Below, piece by piece: positions 35,989-43,551 of a stretch of DNA of 43,551 bases (positions are counted from its first letter, which is position 1; each line of letters begins with the position of its first letter). The stretch comes from a virus: the IMG/VR virus record IMGVR_UViG_3300042555_000538, positions 1 through 43,551 of that record; one strand, written 5' to 3'. Position numbers and translations under genes: made by a program. The notes under the pieces are model-generated. The model did not search any database. It was not told where the DNA came from and worked only from the letters and a program-made list of their open reading frames with translations.

Positions 35989-38513
35989 TAAATGCGTCCT
36001 CCAGACAGATATGCTTCGGCCTTCTTGGCGTTAGCACTAAAACGGCCCTTTGCCAACTTCTGACCCTTGTGTTTACGAACTTTAACTCGAAGCTCGTCCA
36101 GCTTCTTTGCGCCAGCCTTATTCGACCCGTCACCCAGCAGGGCGACAGTCTCGGCGTCGATCACATATTCGCCGTCGGACAGCACCGCAGGGATGTCGTC
36201 GCTGCGGCCAGTGCCGGGGCCGTTGACTGCAAATTCGCTGCGCTTAGACGAGCCGCCCTTTGCGAAACGCATGTTGTCAACGTCAGGGGCGTACATCGAC
36301 GGCCCCCTCGGCTCGTTTGGAATAGGTGTGGTGATAGGCGCAGGGTTGGCTTGCGATGCGTAGTCGAAGAAGTTAAGCTCAGGCCGTGTGCCGTAAGTCA
36401 GCCAGTCTTGGTCGCCCATCGGACGCGCTGTGCGGGTCGCGCCGATAGCGCCGAGGCCGCCTGCGGATGGCAGCTTGGCCGAGAAGATCGGGTTCAACCG
36501 GCCTGTGCCGCCGCCACCGTATGTGCCAGTTTGGCCTGAGCCACCGCCACCACCGCCGACTAAGCCGGAAATGAGGCTCGCGATGCGCAGGTACTCTTCG
36601 AGGCCGAGCTTCTTCTCGTCTGTCAGCGCGGGGTCGGGCTTTAAGTCCAAAGGACGGAGAGGGTCTAAGGGGGGCATCACCGAAACCGATGTGGGTTCGG
36701 GCCGCTCAATCTTAGAACCTTCTACAACGATTGGCTCCTTGTAGTTTTCCATACCGGAAACCCTGTCGATTACGCCGAGATCTAAATTGAGGCCACCGGT
36801 ATCGGTAGGCTGCTCAATCTTAGAACCTTCAGAGATGATAGGGTTCTTCTCAAATTCAGCTATTCCAGCGAGTACATCGGGCGATAGCCCACTCGTGACT
36901 GGGACAGAAACAGGGGTTGCCTGCTCAATCTTAGAACCTTCAGAGATGATAGGGTTCTTCTCAAATTCAGCTATTCCAGCGAGTACATCGGGCGATAGCC
37001 CAGTATTCACGGGAGCTGGGACTGCCTGTTCAAGTGGGCTTGCTTTAACAAGGATATCGTTGGGGTCAGCGGTGTCGGTCAGTCGGTCGAACGCGGATAC
37101 ATCTTCTCCGGGCGCGCCGAACTGGTTGCCTCCAAGGTTAACACCAAACGCGTTGCCGAGCCTGCTGCCGGTAACGGTGAGGCCGTCATACGGCTTTTCG
37201 GCCAATGCTTGTTGAATTTTGTTAGGCGAGCCACCGAGAGTGGTGCCTATGCTTGGCGTACCTAAAGTAGACGCAGTCACCTGTAAGCCGCCGTCGGCGG
37301 TCATACCACTCGAACCGGACGTACCCTTGGTGCCGTTAAGGTTTATCGGTTTGAGACCTAGCTCGTTGGCCACAGTGGGCGCTACGTAACTAAGCGCGCC
37401 CGAAGCAACGCCACCAAGGAGTGCGTTCTTCAGGCTCTGGCCCGTGGCTAAACCGCCTGCGGTCGAGCCGAGACCTGTACCTACTGCCGTGGCAAGTTTT
37501 GGAGCTAAAGCGGTGCCGAATTTACCTCCAGCTTCCAGTGCAGGGCCGAGTACTTGACCGCCAGCGGCAGACAAGCCGCCCATCGCAACGCCCTTGAGGA
37601 TATTGTCGCCCCTAAGCGCCGCACCTGCGCCGCCAAGACCAGCCCCAGCGGCGATGGTGCCAAGGACGTTCAAGCCCGGTATGAACATCGTTGCCAATGG
37701 CAGAGCCGTTCCGACCGCACCAGCAATCTTGCCCAGCGTGCTCTTGTTCTTCTTCTCATACGCGACAGTCGAGTAGTTACCAGTCGGGTCTGCGGTTTGG
37801 ATGCTGTAGTTCGCCTTGCGGCCAAACTGGTCCGTCAGGCCCTGACCTAATTCGGTTGCCTTGCGCGCGGCGTCGAAGCCTGTACCCTCGAACACGATCT
37901 GGTTGGTGCGGTGGTCAACGAGGCGTACAGGCTGGTCGGCCCGCACCGCGAAGGTGTTGCCACCTGTCTGCGAGGTGGGATTGCCTTTGTTAGATAACGG
38001 CGCGCCGATGTACTGCAAATTAGGATCGGCTTGATATATGCCGCCCATCGGGCCGCCACCGAAGTTCGAACCGAAATTCATCCCGTACAGGTTGTTTAGG
38101 CCGCTCAGGTCAAGTTTGCTAAAGTCAAACGTGTTAGGGTCAAACGGCACTTCGGCAGGCACAGCCTCTGTCGTCATCGGCTCGACTGCCGCTTGCTGGT
38201 ACGGCTGCTCAACAGGCGCGGGCAGCATGCCGCCACCGCCGTATGGCAGCTCGTTATAGCCGCCCATGTCGTATCCGCCGTACATCATAGGCTGCTCGAC
38301 AGGCATATACTGTTCGATGGGGGGTGTGTACTGATACGGCTCGCTGTAGCCGCGCGTGTCACCGTCACCGTAGCCGCCCATGTCGTACATCATAGGCTCG
38401 CCGTAACGGTCCATGTCATACATCATGCGCTCGCCATCCATCACGCGTCCGCCAATAGCGTAACGCGGCACGGACGTTTCCAGATATTTGCTGAAGCCGG
38501 GGATGTAATTCAT
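35988..38513 (-). CDS. Very large Gly/Met-rich internal virion protein with exact tandem repeat
   Basis: 841 residues. The N-terminal ~120 residues are rich in Tyr, Met and Gly with repeats such as MMYDMDRYGEPMMYDMGGYG, then a Gly/Ala-rich hydrophobic centre (TALPLATMFIPGLNVLGTIA, AGAGLGGAGAALRGDN). Residues ~500-570 contain an exact duplication TGLSPDVLAGIAEFEKNPII plus SEGSKIEQ. The C-terminal ~95 residues carry PGTGRSDDIPAVLSDGEYVI, DAETVALLGDGSNKAGAKKL and KHKGQKLAKGRF, a conserved closing domain found in many phage virion proteins. An ejected or tail-associated role is likely. Confidence 0.7.
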   Translation of the reverse strand: MNYIPGFSKYLETSVPRYAIGGRVMDGERMMYDMDRYGEPMMYDMGGYGDGDTRGYSEPYQYTPPIEQYMPVEQPMMYGGYDMGGYNELPYGGGGMLPAPVEQPYQQAAVEPMTTEAVPAEVPFDPNTFDFSKLDLSGLNNLYGMNFGSNFGGGPMGGIYQADPNLQYIGAPLSNKGNPTSQTGGNTFAVRADQPVRLVDHRTNQIVFEGTGFDAARKATELGQGLTDQFGRKANYSIQTADPTGNYSTVAYEKKNKSTLGKIAGAVGTALPLATMFIPGLNVLGTIAAGAGLGGAGAALRGDNILKGVAMGGLSAAGGQVLGPALEAGGKFGTALAPKLATAVGTGLGSTAGGLATGQSLKNALLGGVASGALSYVAPTVANELGLKPINLNGTKGTSGSSGMTADGGLQVTASTLGTPSIGTTLGGSPNKIQQALAEKPYDGLTVTGSRLGNAFGVNLGGNQFGAPGEDVSAFDRLTDTADPNDILVKASPLEQAVPAPVNTGLSPDVLAGIAEFEKNPIISEGSKIEQATPVSVPVTSGLSPDVLAGIAEFEKNPIISEGSKIEQPTDTGGLNLDLGVIDRVSGMENYKEPIVVEGSKIERPEPTSVSVMPPLDPLRPLDLKPDPALTDEKKLGLEEYLRIASLISGLVGGGGGGSGQTGTYGGGGTGRLNPIFSAKLPSAGGLGAIGATRTARPMGDQDWLTYGTRPELNFFDYASQANPAPITTPIPNEPRGPSMYAPDVDNMRFAKGGSSKRSEFAVNGPGTGRSDDIPAVLSDGEYVIDAETVALLGDGSNKAGAKKLDELRVKVRKHKGQKLAKGRFSANAKKAEAYLSGGRI
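36810..37002 (-). repeat. Exact 82-bp direct repeat (copies at 36810-36891 and 36921-37002)
   Basis: The two copies are identical over 82 bp and lie 111 bp (37 codons) apart, encoding TGLSPDVLAGIAEFEKNPII plus SEGSKIEQ twice. A third partial copy (about 19 bp, same SKIE coding words) starts near 36705. Perfect identity suggests recent duplication and possible length variation by recombination. Confidence 0.9.
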
Positions 38514-38746
38514 GAGCTTTTACCTTCGAGCATTGGATATACACGCATTCCCCACTCACGCCAATCAGAGAACTGATAGGGATCAGGAATAATTTGCTGC
38601 GTAAATGGAGAGGCACGCAACAGCCCTATAGCCCAGCCTTGCCACTCGGCCTCATCGGGAGGCGTGCCGAATGCCCACGCGTCGTTGACCGACAGTATAA
38701 CTGAACAGGCCCAGTCTTGCCAAGTCATTCCGCGAGGGTCGATCAT
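38510..38746 (-). CDS. Small Trp-rich protein, unknown
   Basis: 78 residues with seven Trp: MTWQDWACSVILSVNDAWAF, GTPPDEAEWQGWAIGLLRAS, PYQFSDWREWGMRVYPMLEG. Both ends overlap neighbours by ATGA. The spacing DW.C, EWQGW.I and DWREWG looks like repeated short amphipathic units. Perhaps a small tail component or assembly factor; nothing family-specific is recognised. Confidence 0.65.
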   Translation of the reverse strand: MIDPRGMTWQDWACSVILSVNDAWAFGTPPDEAEWQGWAIGLLRASPFTQQIIPDPYQFSDWREWGMRVYPMLEGKSS

Positions 38747-40518
38747 CCCAATGTCGTCCCATCGCCTTGCTGGACATGCGCAAGCACGAGGCCCATCTGA
38801 TAGTCGCCGCCGAGGGTGTTGCTCTCGAAGCGGAAGCGCAGCTCGCGGCGCTGCGTCTTGAGGAAGACGACCTGCTCCTGCGGCGTCTGTGGATCTTCCA
38901 CAAACGTCATGATGATGCCGTTGACTTCAGGCGCACGCGCGTTGGCTCGGCCCATAACCTGAACGGTCATGTCACCGCTCTGCACGAAGTCAGGCTCGAT
39001 CATCAAAGCCTGAAGCGACTTGTTGATCTGCGCCGTGACAGGCAGCGACAGGTCGGCAGTCTCGAAGAACGACTGTATCGGGTTGAGCGTCAGGCCGTCG
39101 ATCTCGTCGGTGCCGACCTCGTGAACCCAGAACTTGTACGGGTTGTCGAATACCAAATTGAACGTCGCGGCAGAACCCGCCCCGCCAGTCACGCTGGCAG
39201 GGTTGGTCGGGATCTCGGTGTACTGGCCCGCGTTGCTGATGCTGATGCCAGTAATGCCGCCTGAGCCGTTGATGGTGGTGACCGTCAGCTCCGTGTCGAG
39301 CTGGCCTAGACCGCCCGCAACGGTGAGCGTGTTGCCTACGGCGTAGCCAGTTCCTGCCGCGACTATCGCAGCCGAAACGGCCTCAGCCTCTTGCGGCTCG
39401 ACGCCTGACAGGAGCGGCTTGCTAAACACGGCAGGGAAGAGGCCCGCACCGCGCCCGCCATTGGGCAGCTCGGTGTCGTACCATGTGCCTTCGCGCACGT
39501 TGTAGATGACGGCGTGGTTCGGCTCGATGCTGTCGCCAAACGGGAAGCACCACCATATCTCACCGAAGCGCGGAACCTTATACGCGAACACCTTCTGGCG
39601 CTGCGGATAGTTTAGGTTATCGAAGAAGAAGTTGAGATTGAGGTTGTTCTCGATCTCGCGCACAACGCCGTTGAACGACAGGAAGCGGTCAGTGCCGATC
39701 CAGTAGAAGATGCCGTCATACTCGATGACGCTGTTGGCCGACAGGATCGACGACTGCGCGCTGATAGTGTCGAACTGGAATACCGCCGTGCCGCCGACAT
39801 ACGTGCCGCGTATCAGGCTGTCCGCCGACCAGAACAGGCCAGACGGGCTGTTGCCCGGTCCGCCGCGCAGTGGCATGGCTTTGACGATCTTCTGACCTGT
39901 AATGTACGCATTGCCTGCGCCAGAGCTGGTAAAGTCCGCCGGATCGTTCGGCACGGACCACGCCGCGTAGCCGTCGTTGCCGAAGGCGAACGTGTACGGC
40001 GGCAGCGTGACGACGCCGCCAGTGACGCTGAAGTTGGCGGGCACCGTGGTGACTTCAGTCAAGGCACTCGTGCCGAGAAGGTCGCCGACGAAGAGCGCGC
40101 CGCCGTCGCTGTTGCAGATGCAGTTCAGGTTCGGCGCGACTTGCGCGACGATCTGGTTGCCGTTGGTCGTGTCATAGGCCGTGGCGAACTGCCACATATT
40201 GCCGTTGTCTACGGTGAAGCCCGACGCGGGCGTGCGGTCGGTGATGACGCTCGTGTTGTACGTGCCGTCGATGAAGAAGCGCTCGAGACGGTCTGCCGAG
40301 CCTGCGTGGACATATGTCTGCAAGTCCTGCGTGTACTCGTGCAGCGCACGCGGCAAGCCGCGCAGGAACTTGTTGATCGAGCGGTAGCCGCCGATCTTAC
40401 GCGGCAGCCCGCGCTGGAAACGGACCCACTGGCCGTCAACGTACTGGTCGCCCTCGAACTTGGTGCCGTCGCGCTTGATGCCGGGGGCAGAGCGTATCTG
40501 TACGATTTGTTCGGGCAT
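38743..40518 (-). CDS. Tail/needle-hub structural protein with β-insertion
   Basis: 591 residues from an ATG in TAATG overlap with the upstream gene. The start IVQIRSAPGIKRDGTKFEGD, GQWVRFQRGLPRKIGGYRSI is shared by a podoviral tail protein family, perhaps equivalent to P22 gp10-like stabilisation proteins. The body is β-propeller-like with SVIEYDGIFYWIGTDRFLSF, NFFFDNLNYPQRQKVFAYKV and GEIWWCFPFGDS. An inserted β-domain at about 400-460 (AAGTGYAVGNTLTVAGGLGQ, ATFNLVFDNPYKF) is of a kind common in tail fibres. Likely forms the tail tube or hub; the gp10 equivalence is inference. Confidence 0.65.
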   Translation of the reverse strand: MPEQIVQIRSAPGIKRDGTKFEGDQYVDGQWVRFQRGLPRKIGGYRSINKFLRGLPRALHEYTQDLQTYVHAGSADRLERFFIDGTYNTSVITDRTPASGFTVDNGNMWQFATAYDTTNGNQIVAQVAPNLNCICNSDGGALFVGDLLGTSALTEVTTVPANFSVTGGVVTLPPYTFAFGNDGYAAWSVPNDPADFTSSGAGNAYITGQKIVKAMPLRGGPGNSPSGLFWSADSLIRGTYVGGTAVFQFDTISAQSSILSANSVIEYDGIFYWIGTDRFLSFNGVVREIENNLNLNFFFDNLNYPQRQKVFAYKVPRFGEIWWCFPFGDSIEPNHAVIYNVREGTWYDTELPNGGRGAGLFPAVFSKPLLSGVEPQEAEAVSAAIVAAGTGYAVGNTLTVAGGLGQLDTELTVTTINGSGGITGISISNAGQYTEIPTNPASVTGGAGSAATFNLVFDNPYKFWVHEVGTDEIDGLTLNPIQSFFETADLSLPVTAQINKSLQALMIEPDFVQSGDMTVQVMGRANARAPEVNGIIMTFVEDPQTPQEQVVFLKTQRRELRFRFESNTLGGDYQMGLVLAHVQQGDGTTLG

Positions 40519-41081
40519 TATAGAGCTTCCGCGTTGAGGTCTACGGTCCACGTATCAAGCACCGTGGCAGTGCCAGTGCGGCGAACTTGGAAGGCTAGTT
40601 GGGCATACACAGAGTTTCCTGACCCAGAAATATCTACGAGCCAAGCGGGGTTACCAGTCGTCGCTATCCAAGTGTTAACCGTGCCAGTAACCGAACCGGC
40701 TGTCACACTAGCGTAAACTTCGTAGTTTCCACCTTGGCTGGTTGGTGTGCACCACTGTTCTACATACATATAAGAGCCGCCGTTAAGCGCCTCATATACT
40801 TGGCCTATGGCGGCACCAGCACCGAAAATTGCGTACGCTGCTTCGGAATACCCAAAACCCGCAGCGAAAACGCCGTAATCGCTGAAAGTAATAAGGACAT
40901 TGCTCTTGCCGTAGAAGTTGGTTGGCATGACAATAGCGCCAGACGCAACGCCCGCTAACGTGCGGACATCGGTGTCGTTTAGTGAAACCGTGGCGGTAGC
41001 AGCTTTACCCAACTCAAGGTTGATAGACTGCCCCGCAGTGCTGCCACCCAAGCTGATTGGGCCTGAAGAGTTAAGCGTCAT
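40518..41081 (-). CDS. Tail protein with conserved N-terminal attachment domain
   Basis: 187 residues. The N-terminal 65, TLNSSGPISLGGSTAGQSIN, LELGKAATATVSLNDTDVRT, LAGVASGAIVMPTNFYGKS, form a module I have seen at the start of many small phage tail proteins. The rest is β-rich and aromatic (YMYVEQWCTPTSQGG, AQLAFQVRRTGTATVLDTW), probably a binding domain. GGGGAG lies 8 nt before the ATG and the upstream fibre stop overlaps (TAATG). May decorate the tail or assist the fibre. Confidence 0.7.
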   Translation of the reverse strand: MTLNSSGPISLGGSTAGQSINLELGKAATATVSLNDTDVRTLAGVASGAIVMPTNFYGKSNVLITFSDYGVFAAGFGYSEAAYAIFGAGAAIGQVYEALNGGSYMYVEQWCTPTSQGGNYEVYASVTAGSVTGTVNTWIATTGNPAWLVDISGSGNSVYAQLAFQVRRTGTATVLDTWTVDLNAEAL

Positions 41082-43551
41082 TATTTAGCTCCCCGTAGCT
41101 CGTCCAGTTCCGCCTTTAACTCTGCGATGGCAGCGAACGCCACGGCGACCAGTTTCTCGTAATCAACCGCCAGTGTGCCGTCGTCGCGGGTGCGAACGGC
41201 CAGCGGGAACATTTCCTCCACGTCCTGCGCGATGACGCCGAAGTCGTTCTTGCGGACGAAGTAGTCGTCCTCGCCGCCGTGCTCCGCGATGTAGGCGTCG
41301 GTCCAATCGAACGTCTTGCCGCCAACAGTAGTCACGATGTCGAGCGCGTTCTCAATCGGACGCACGTTCTCTTTCAGACGCGCATCGGACGAATAGAACG
41401 CCGTGACGTTGTTCGTCGCACGGATCTCACCGGCAGTGCCAGAGCCTGCCGTGCCGACGCCGAGGCTGTTAACCTGATAGTTGTTGCTTGTGTTCAGCGC
41501 GTTTGCGGTGGTCGCCGTCGTAGCGGTTGTCGCCGAGGTGGCTGTCGCCGCGTTGCCGCTGACGTTGATGGCCCAAGTACCGCTTGCGCCCGAACCCGTG
41601 GCGGAAGGCACACCAAGCGCGGACTGCGCGGTGGCTTGCGTAGTTCCTCCTGTGCCGCCATTGGCCACAGCGAGCGTGCCGCCAAGCGTCAGCGTGCCCG
41701 ACGTCGTGATCGCGCCGCCGGTCAAGGTCAAGCCCGTCGAGCCGCCTGAGCCAGAGACTGAAGTGACAGTGCCTGTGTTCGACGTAAAGCCCGAAGGGTT
41801 GCTTGCGGCGTAAGCGCCAAGGTTGGTGAGCGCAGATCCAGCGGTTGTTGCGCCGGTACCGCCGTTGGCCACGGCTACGGTGCCAGTGACGTTGGCTGCC
41901 GTCCCAGTCGTGTTCTGGTTAAGCGTTGGGACGTCAGCGGCTACAATCGCACGGAACGTAGGCGTACCCGCCGTGCCGTTCGGCGCGGACAGGAACGTAT
42001 TGGCGGATTGTGACGCAAAGTTAGAAGCAGTAACGGCAAGCGTGCCGCCAAGCGTAAGGGAGCCAGAGGTCGTAACCGTACCGCTCAGGCTCAGTCCGCT
42101 GACAGTGCCTGTGCCGCCAACTGAGGTGACCGTGCCTGTGTTCGAGGTGAAACCAGACGGGTTACTCGCGGGATAAGCGCCAAGGTTGGTGAGCGCAGCG
42201 CCCGCAGTCGTTGCGCCTGTACCGCCATTAAGTATGGCGACAGTGCCAGTGACGTTCGACGCCGTCCCAGTCGTATTCTGGTTGAGGGTCGGGAATGTGC
42301 AGTTTGTCAGCGTGCCAGAGGAGGGTGTGCCAAGCGCGCCGCCCGGAGCGACGTAGTCAGTGCCTGCGGTAGCGGCAGTGAACGCCGCAGTTCCGTTGCC
42401 CTTAACGAGGCCCGTAAGAGTGGTGGTGCCTGTGCCCCCGTTGGCGACAACAAGCGTACCAGCGAGGGTAAACGTACCCGCCCCTGTGATCGGCCCACCA
42501 GCCAAAGTGAGGCCCGTAGTGCCGCCCGACGCGGCCACGGATGTGACCGTGCCACCGCCAGCGGTAGAGGTGATGGTGACGCCGCCCGCGCTGTTCGAGA
42601 TGGATATACCCGAACCTGCGGTGAGCGTCGCAACGCTGTATCCTGTGCCGTTGCCGATCAGGAGCTGGCCGTTTGACGGGGCAGTCGCGACGCCGGTACC
42701 GCCTTGTCCCACGCTGAGTGCGGTGGTCAAGCCTGTCAGTGACGTGATGTCGGAGTTCGCGCCAGAGCCAGCCGCGCTGAGGGTAAGTCTCGCGCCGGAG
42801 GCACTGGTCGCGCCAGTGCCCCCAGACGCTATCGCGAGCGTGCCCGCGAGTGTCAGTGTGCCGGAGGTGGTGATGGGCGAACCGGTAAAAGATAGACCGG
42901 TTGTACCGCCCGACGCGGCCACTGAGGTAACTGTACCGCCGCCAGCGGTAGACGTGATGGTGATACCCCCGGCACTGTTTGTGATGCTGATGCCCGACCC
43001 AGCCGTCAGGGTCGCCTTCGTGAGCGTGTTGCCTGTGCTGTTACCGATGAGCAACTGCCCGTCGGTGTACGTGGTCTGGCCTGTGCCGCCGTTGGCGACA
43101 GGGAGCGCAGTGCCCGACAGCGAGATTGCCAGCGTGCCCGACGTCGTGATCGGCGAGCCGGTTACGGACAGGAACGACGGCACGGTCGCCGCGACGCTGG
43201 TCACCGAGCCTGAACCCGTGCCGACGCCCACGCCGTTGATGAAGAGGCCCGTGGCGTTGATCGTGCCCGCACCCTGCGCTCCGGCGGTAGGCGCGCCGAT
43301 CTGGATGCCTGCCGCGTTGGTCAGCGCAGTGATGTCCGCGTTGCTGCCTGATGCGGCTGCGCCAAGGCTCGTGCGCGCCGCGCCAGCCGTCGTGGCGTTC
43401 GTGCCACCCTGCGCAACGCTCAGTGGCGTCGTGAGGCCAGACAACGATGTGATGTCAGAGTTAGCGCCAGAGGCCGCCGCCGCGATGGCGGAGCGCGCCG
43501 CCGCCGTTGTGGTAGCCGTAAAGACCGCCGTGCCGATGCCTGTGCCGCCGA
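41081..43551 (-). CDS. Tail fibre protein, main part with S74 intramolecular chaperone
   Basis: About 822 codons continuing from position 1 across the presumed circle; an internal ATG at 43444 exists but the frame is open to the window end and continues the domain order. The body consists of alternating repeats such as ANGGTGATTAGSALTNLG, GTVTSVAASGGTTGL and SGTLTLGGTL, giving a long trimeric β-shaft. The last 103 residues form a Peptidase_S74 (endosialidase-type) chaperone: SSDARLKENVRPIENALDIV with the Ser/Lys self-cleavage pair, FGVIAQDVEEMFP and a C-terminal coiled coil. It should trimerise the fibre and cut itself off. It binds the host receptor. Confidence 0.9.
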   Translation of the reverse strand, partial: GGTGIGTAVFTATTTAAARSAIAAAASGANSDITSLSGLTTPLSVAQGGTNATTAGAARTSLGAAASGSNADITALTNAAGIQIGAPTAGAQGAGTINATGLFINGVGVGTGSGSVTSVAATVPSFLSVTGSPITTSGTLAISLSGTALPVANGGTGQTTYTDGQLLIGNSTGNTLTKATLTAGSGISITNSAGGITITSTAGGGTVTSVAASGGTTGLSFTGSPITTSGTLTLAGTLAIASGGTGATSASGARLTLSAAGSGANSDITSLTGLTTALSVGQGGTGVATAPSNGQLLIGNGTGYSVATLTAGSGISISNSAGGVTITSTAGGGTVTSVAASGGTTGLTLAGGPITGAGTFTLAGTLVVANGGTGTTTLTGLVKGNGTAAFTAATAGTDYVAPGGALGTPSSGTLTNCTFPTLNQNTTGTASNVTGTVAILNGGTGATTAGAALTNLGAYPASNPSGFTSNTGTVTSVGGTGTVSGLSLSGTVTTSGSLTLGGTLAVTASNFASQSANTFLSAPNGTAGTPTFRAIVAADVPTLNQNTTGTAANVTGTVAVANGGTGATTAGSALTNLGAYAASNPSGFTSNTGTVTSVSGSGGSTGLTLTGGAITTSGTLTLGGTLAVANGGTGGTTQATAQSALGVPSATGSGASGTWAINVSGNAATATSATTATTATTANALNTSNNYQVNSLGVGTAGSGTAGEIRATNNVTAFYSSDARLKENVRPIENALDIVTTVGGKTFDWTDAYIAEHGGEDDYFVRKNDFGVIAQDVEEMFPLAVRTRDDGTLAVDYEKLVAVAFAAIAELKAELDELRGAK
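41500..43551 (-). repeat. GGTG-type shaft repeats in the tail-fibre gene
   Basis: Degenerate coding repeats, with several DNA stretches such as those encoding ITSTAGGGTVTSVAASGGTT reoccurring two or three times with few differences (about 42.50-42.57 and 42.87-42.97 kb). They could shorten or lengthen by recombination, and could also confuse assembly. Confidence 0.7.

Noticed and set aside
41500-43551. Regular repeats resembling a repeat array
   Set aside because: Repeats are in-frame codons of the fibre shaft, variable in length and without spacers, so not CRISPR.
1-43551. Integrated prophage or mobile element
   Set aside because: No integrase, attachment repeat, transposase or host gene was seen, and the ends join within a phage gene.
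1-43551. General depletion of GATC (Dam-type avoidance)
   Set aside because: GATC is common throughout; the depletion is particular to GANTC.
1-43551. tRNA genes
   Set aside because: No cloverleaf with T-arm consensus noticed while reading the intergenic regions, which are nearly all too short; a tRNA scan was not possible, so absence is not proven.

Overview
The window is very probably the complete, circularly closed genome of a short-tailed, podovirus-like tailed phage of about 43.5 kb, cut open inside its tail-fibre gene. Reading leftward, the fibre frame runs from position 628 to 1 and continues in the same frame, with no stop, from 43551 to 41081 (3099 nt, exactly 1033 codons including the stop). 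An alphaproteobacterial host is inferred from a GapR-like (DUF2312) nucleoid protein, a GcrA/SANT-like small protein, moderately high GC, and a near absence of GANTC, the CcrM methylation site. No integrase, transposon, CRISPR array, tRNA gene, phage RNA polymerase or recognisable endolysin was found.

Layout on the circle: a divergent control region at about 13.04-13.54 kb feeds two transcription arms that meet at about 28.86 kb. The leftward arm (13041 down to 1, then 43551 down to 28859) is the virion arm. In transcription order it holds small terminase, a small coiled-coil protein, large terminase, portal, two small proteins, a GroES-like protein, scaffold, a conserved head protein, a head decoration-like protein, major capsid protein, further head proteins, small basic proteins, a head-tail connector candidate, two paralogous Cys-motif proteins, the about 1032-residue tail fibre with an S74 intramolecular chaperone, tail proteins, and a block of very large glycine/alanine-rich internal or ejected virion proteins.

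The rightward arm (13536 to about 28.9 kb) is the early and replication arm. It starts with a run of small orphan genes, many joined by ATGA overlaps. It continues with a YdaS/Cro-like regulator, a primase-helicase, a DUF2800 RecB-like nuclease, a DUF2815 ssDNA-binding protein, a GapR-like protein, an HTH protein, a family A DNA polymerase with proofreading domain, a VRR-NUC nuclease, an SNF2-type helicase and a DUF6378-like protein. The phage therefore carries much of its own replication and recombination machinery but depends on host RNA polymerase.

Regulation is unusually legible. Four rightward promoter regions (about 13.48, 17.36, 20.47 and 26.49 kb) carry the same palindrome, TGCAAY-N5-RTTGCA, over a TTGCAA -35 box, with one compensatory base-pair change. 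They are followed at near-constant spacing by a shared leader motif, TATCAGCAAC. Four stable UUCG-loop hairpins follow strongly expressed genes, two of them in near-duplicate intergenic cassettes. A 150-nt, three-hairpin region between the GapR-like gene and the next HTH gene contains pairings that appear mutually exclusive near the next gene's ribosome binding site and start.
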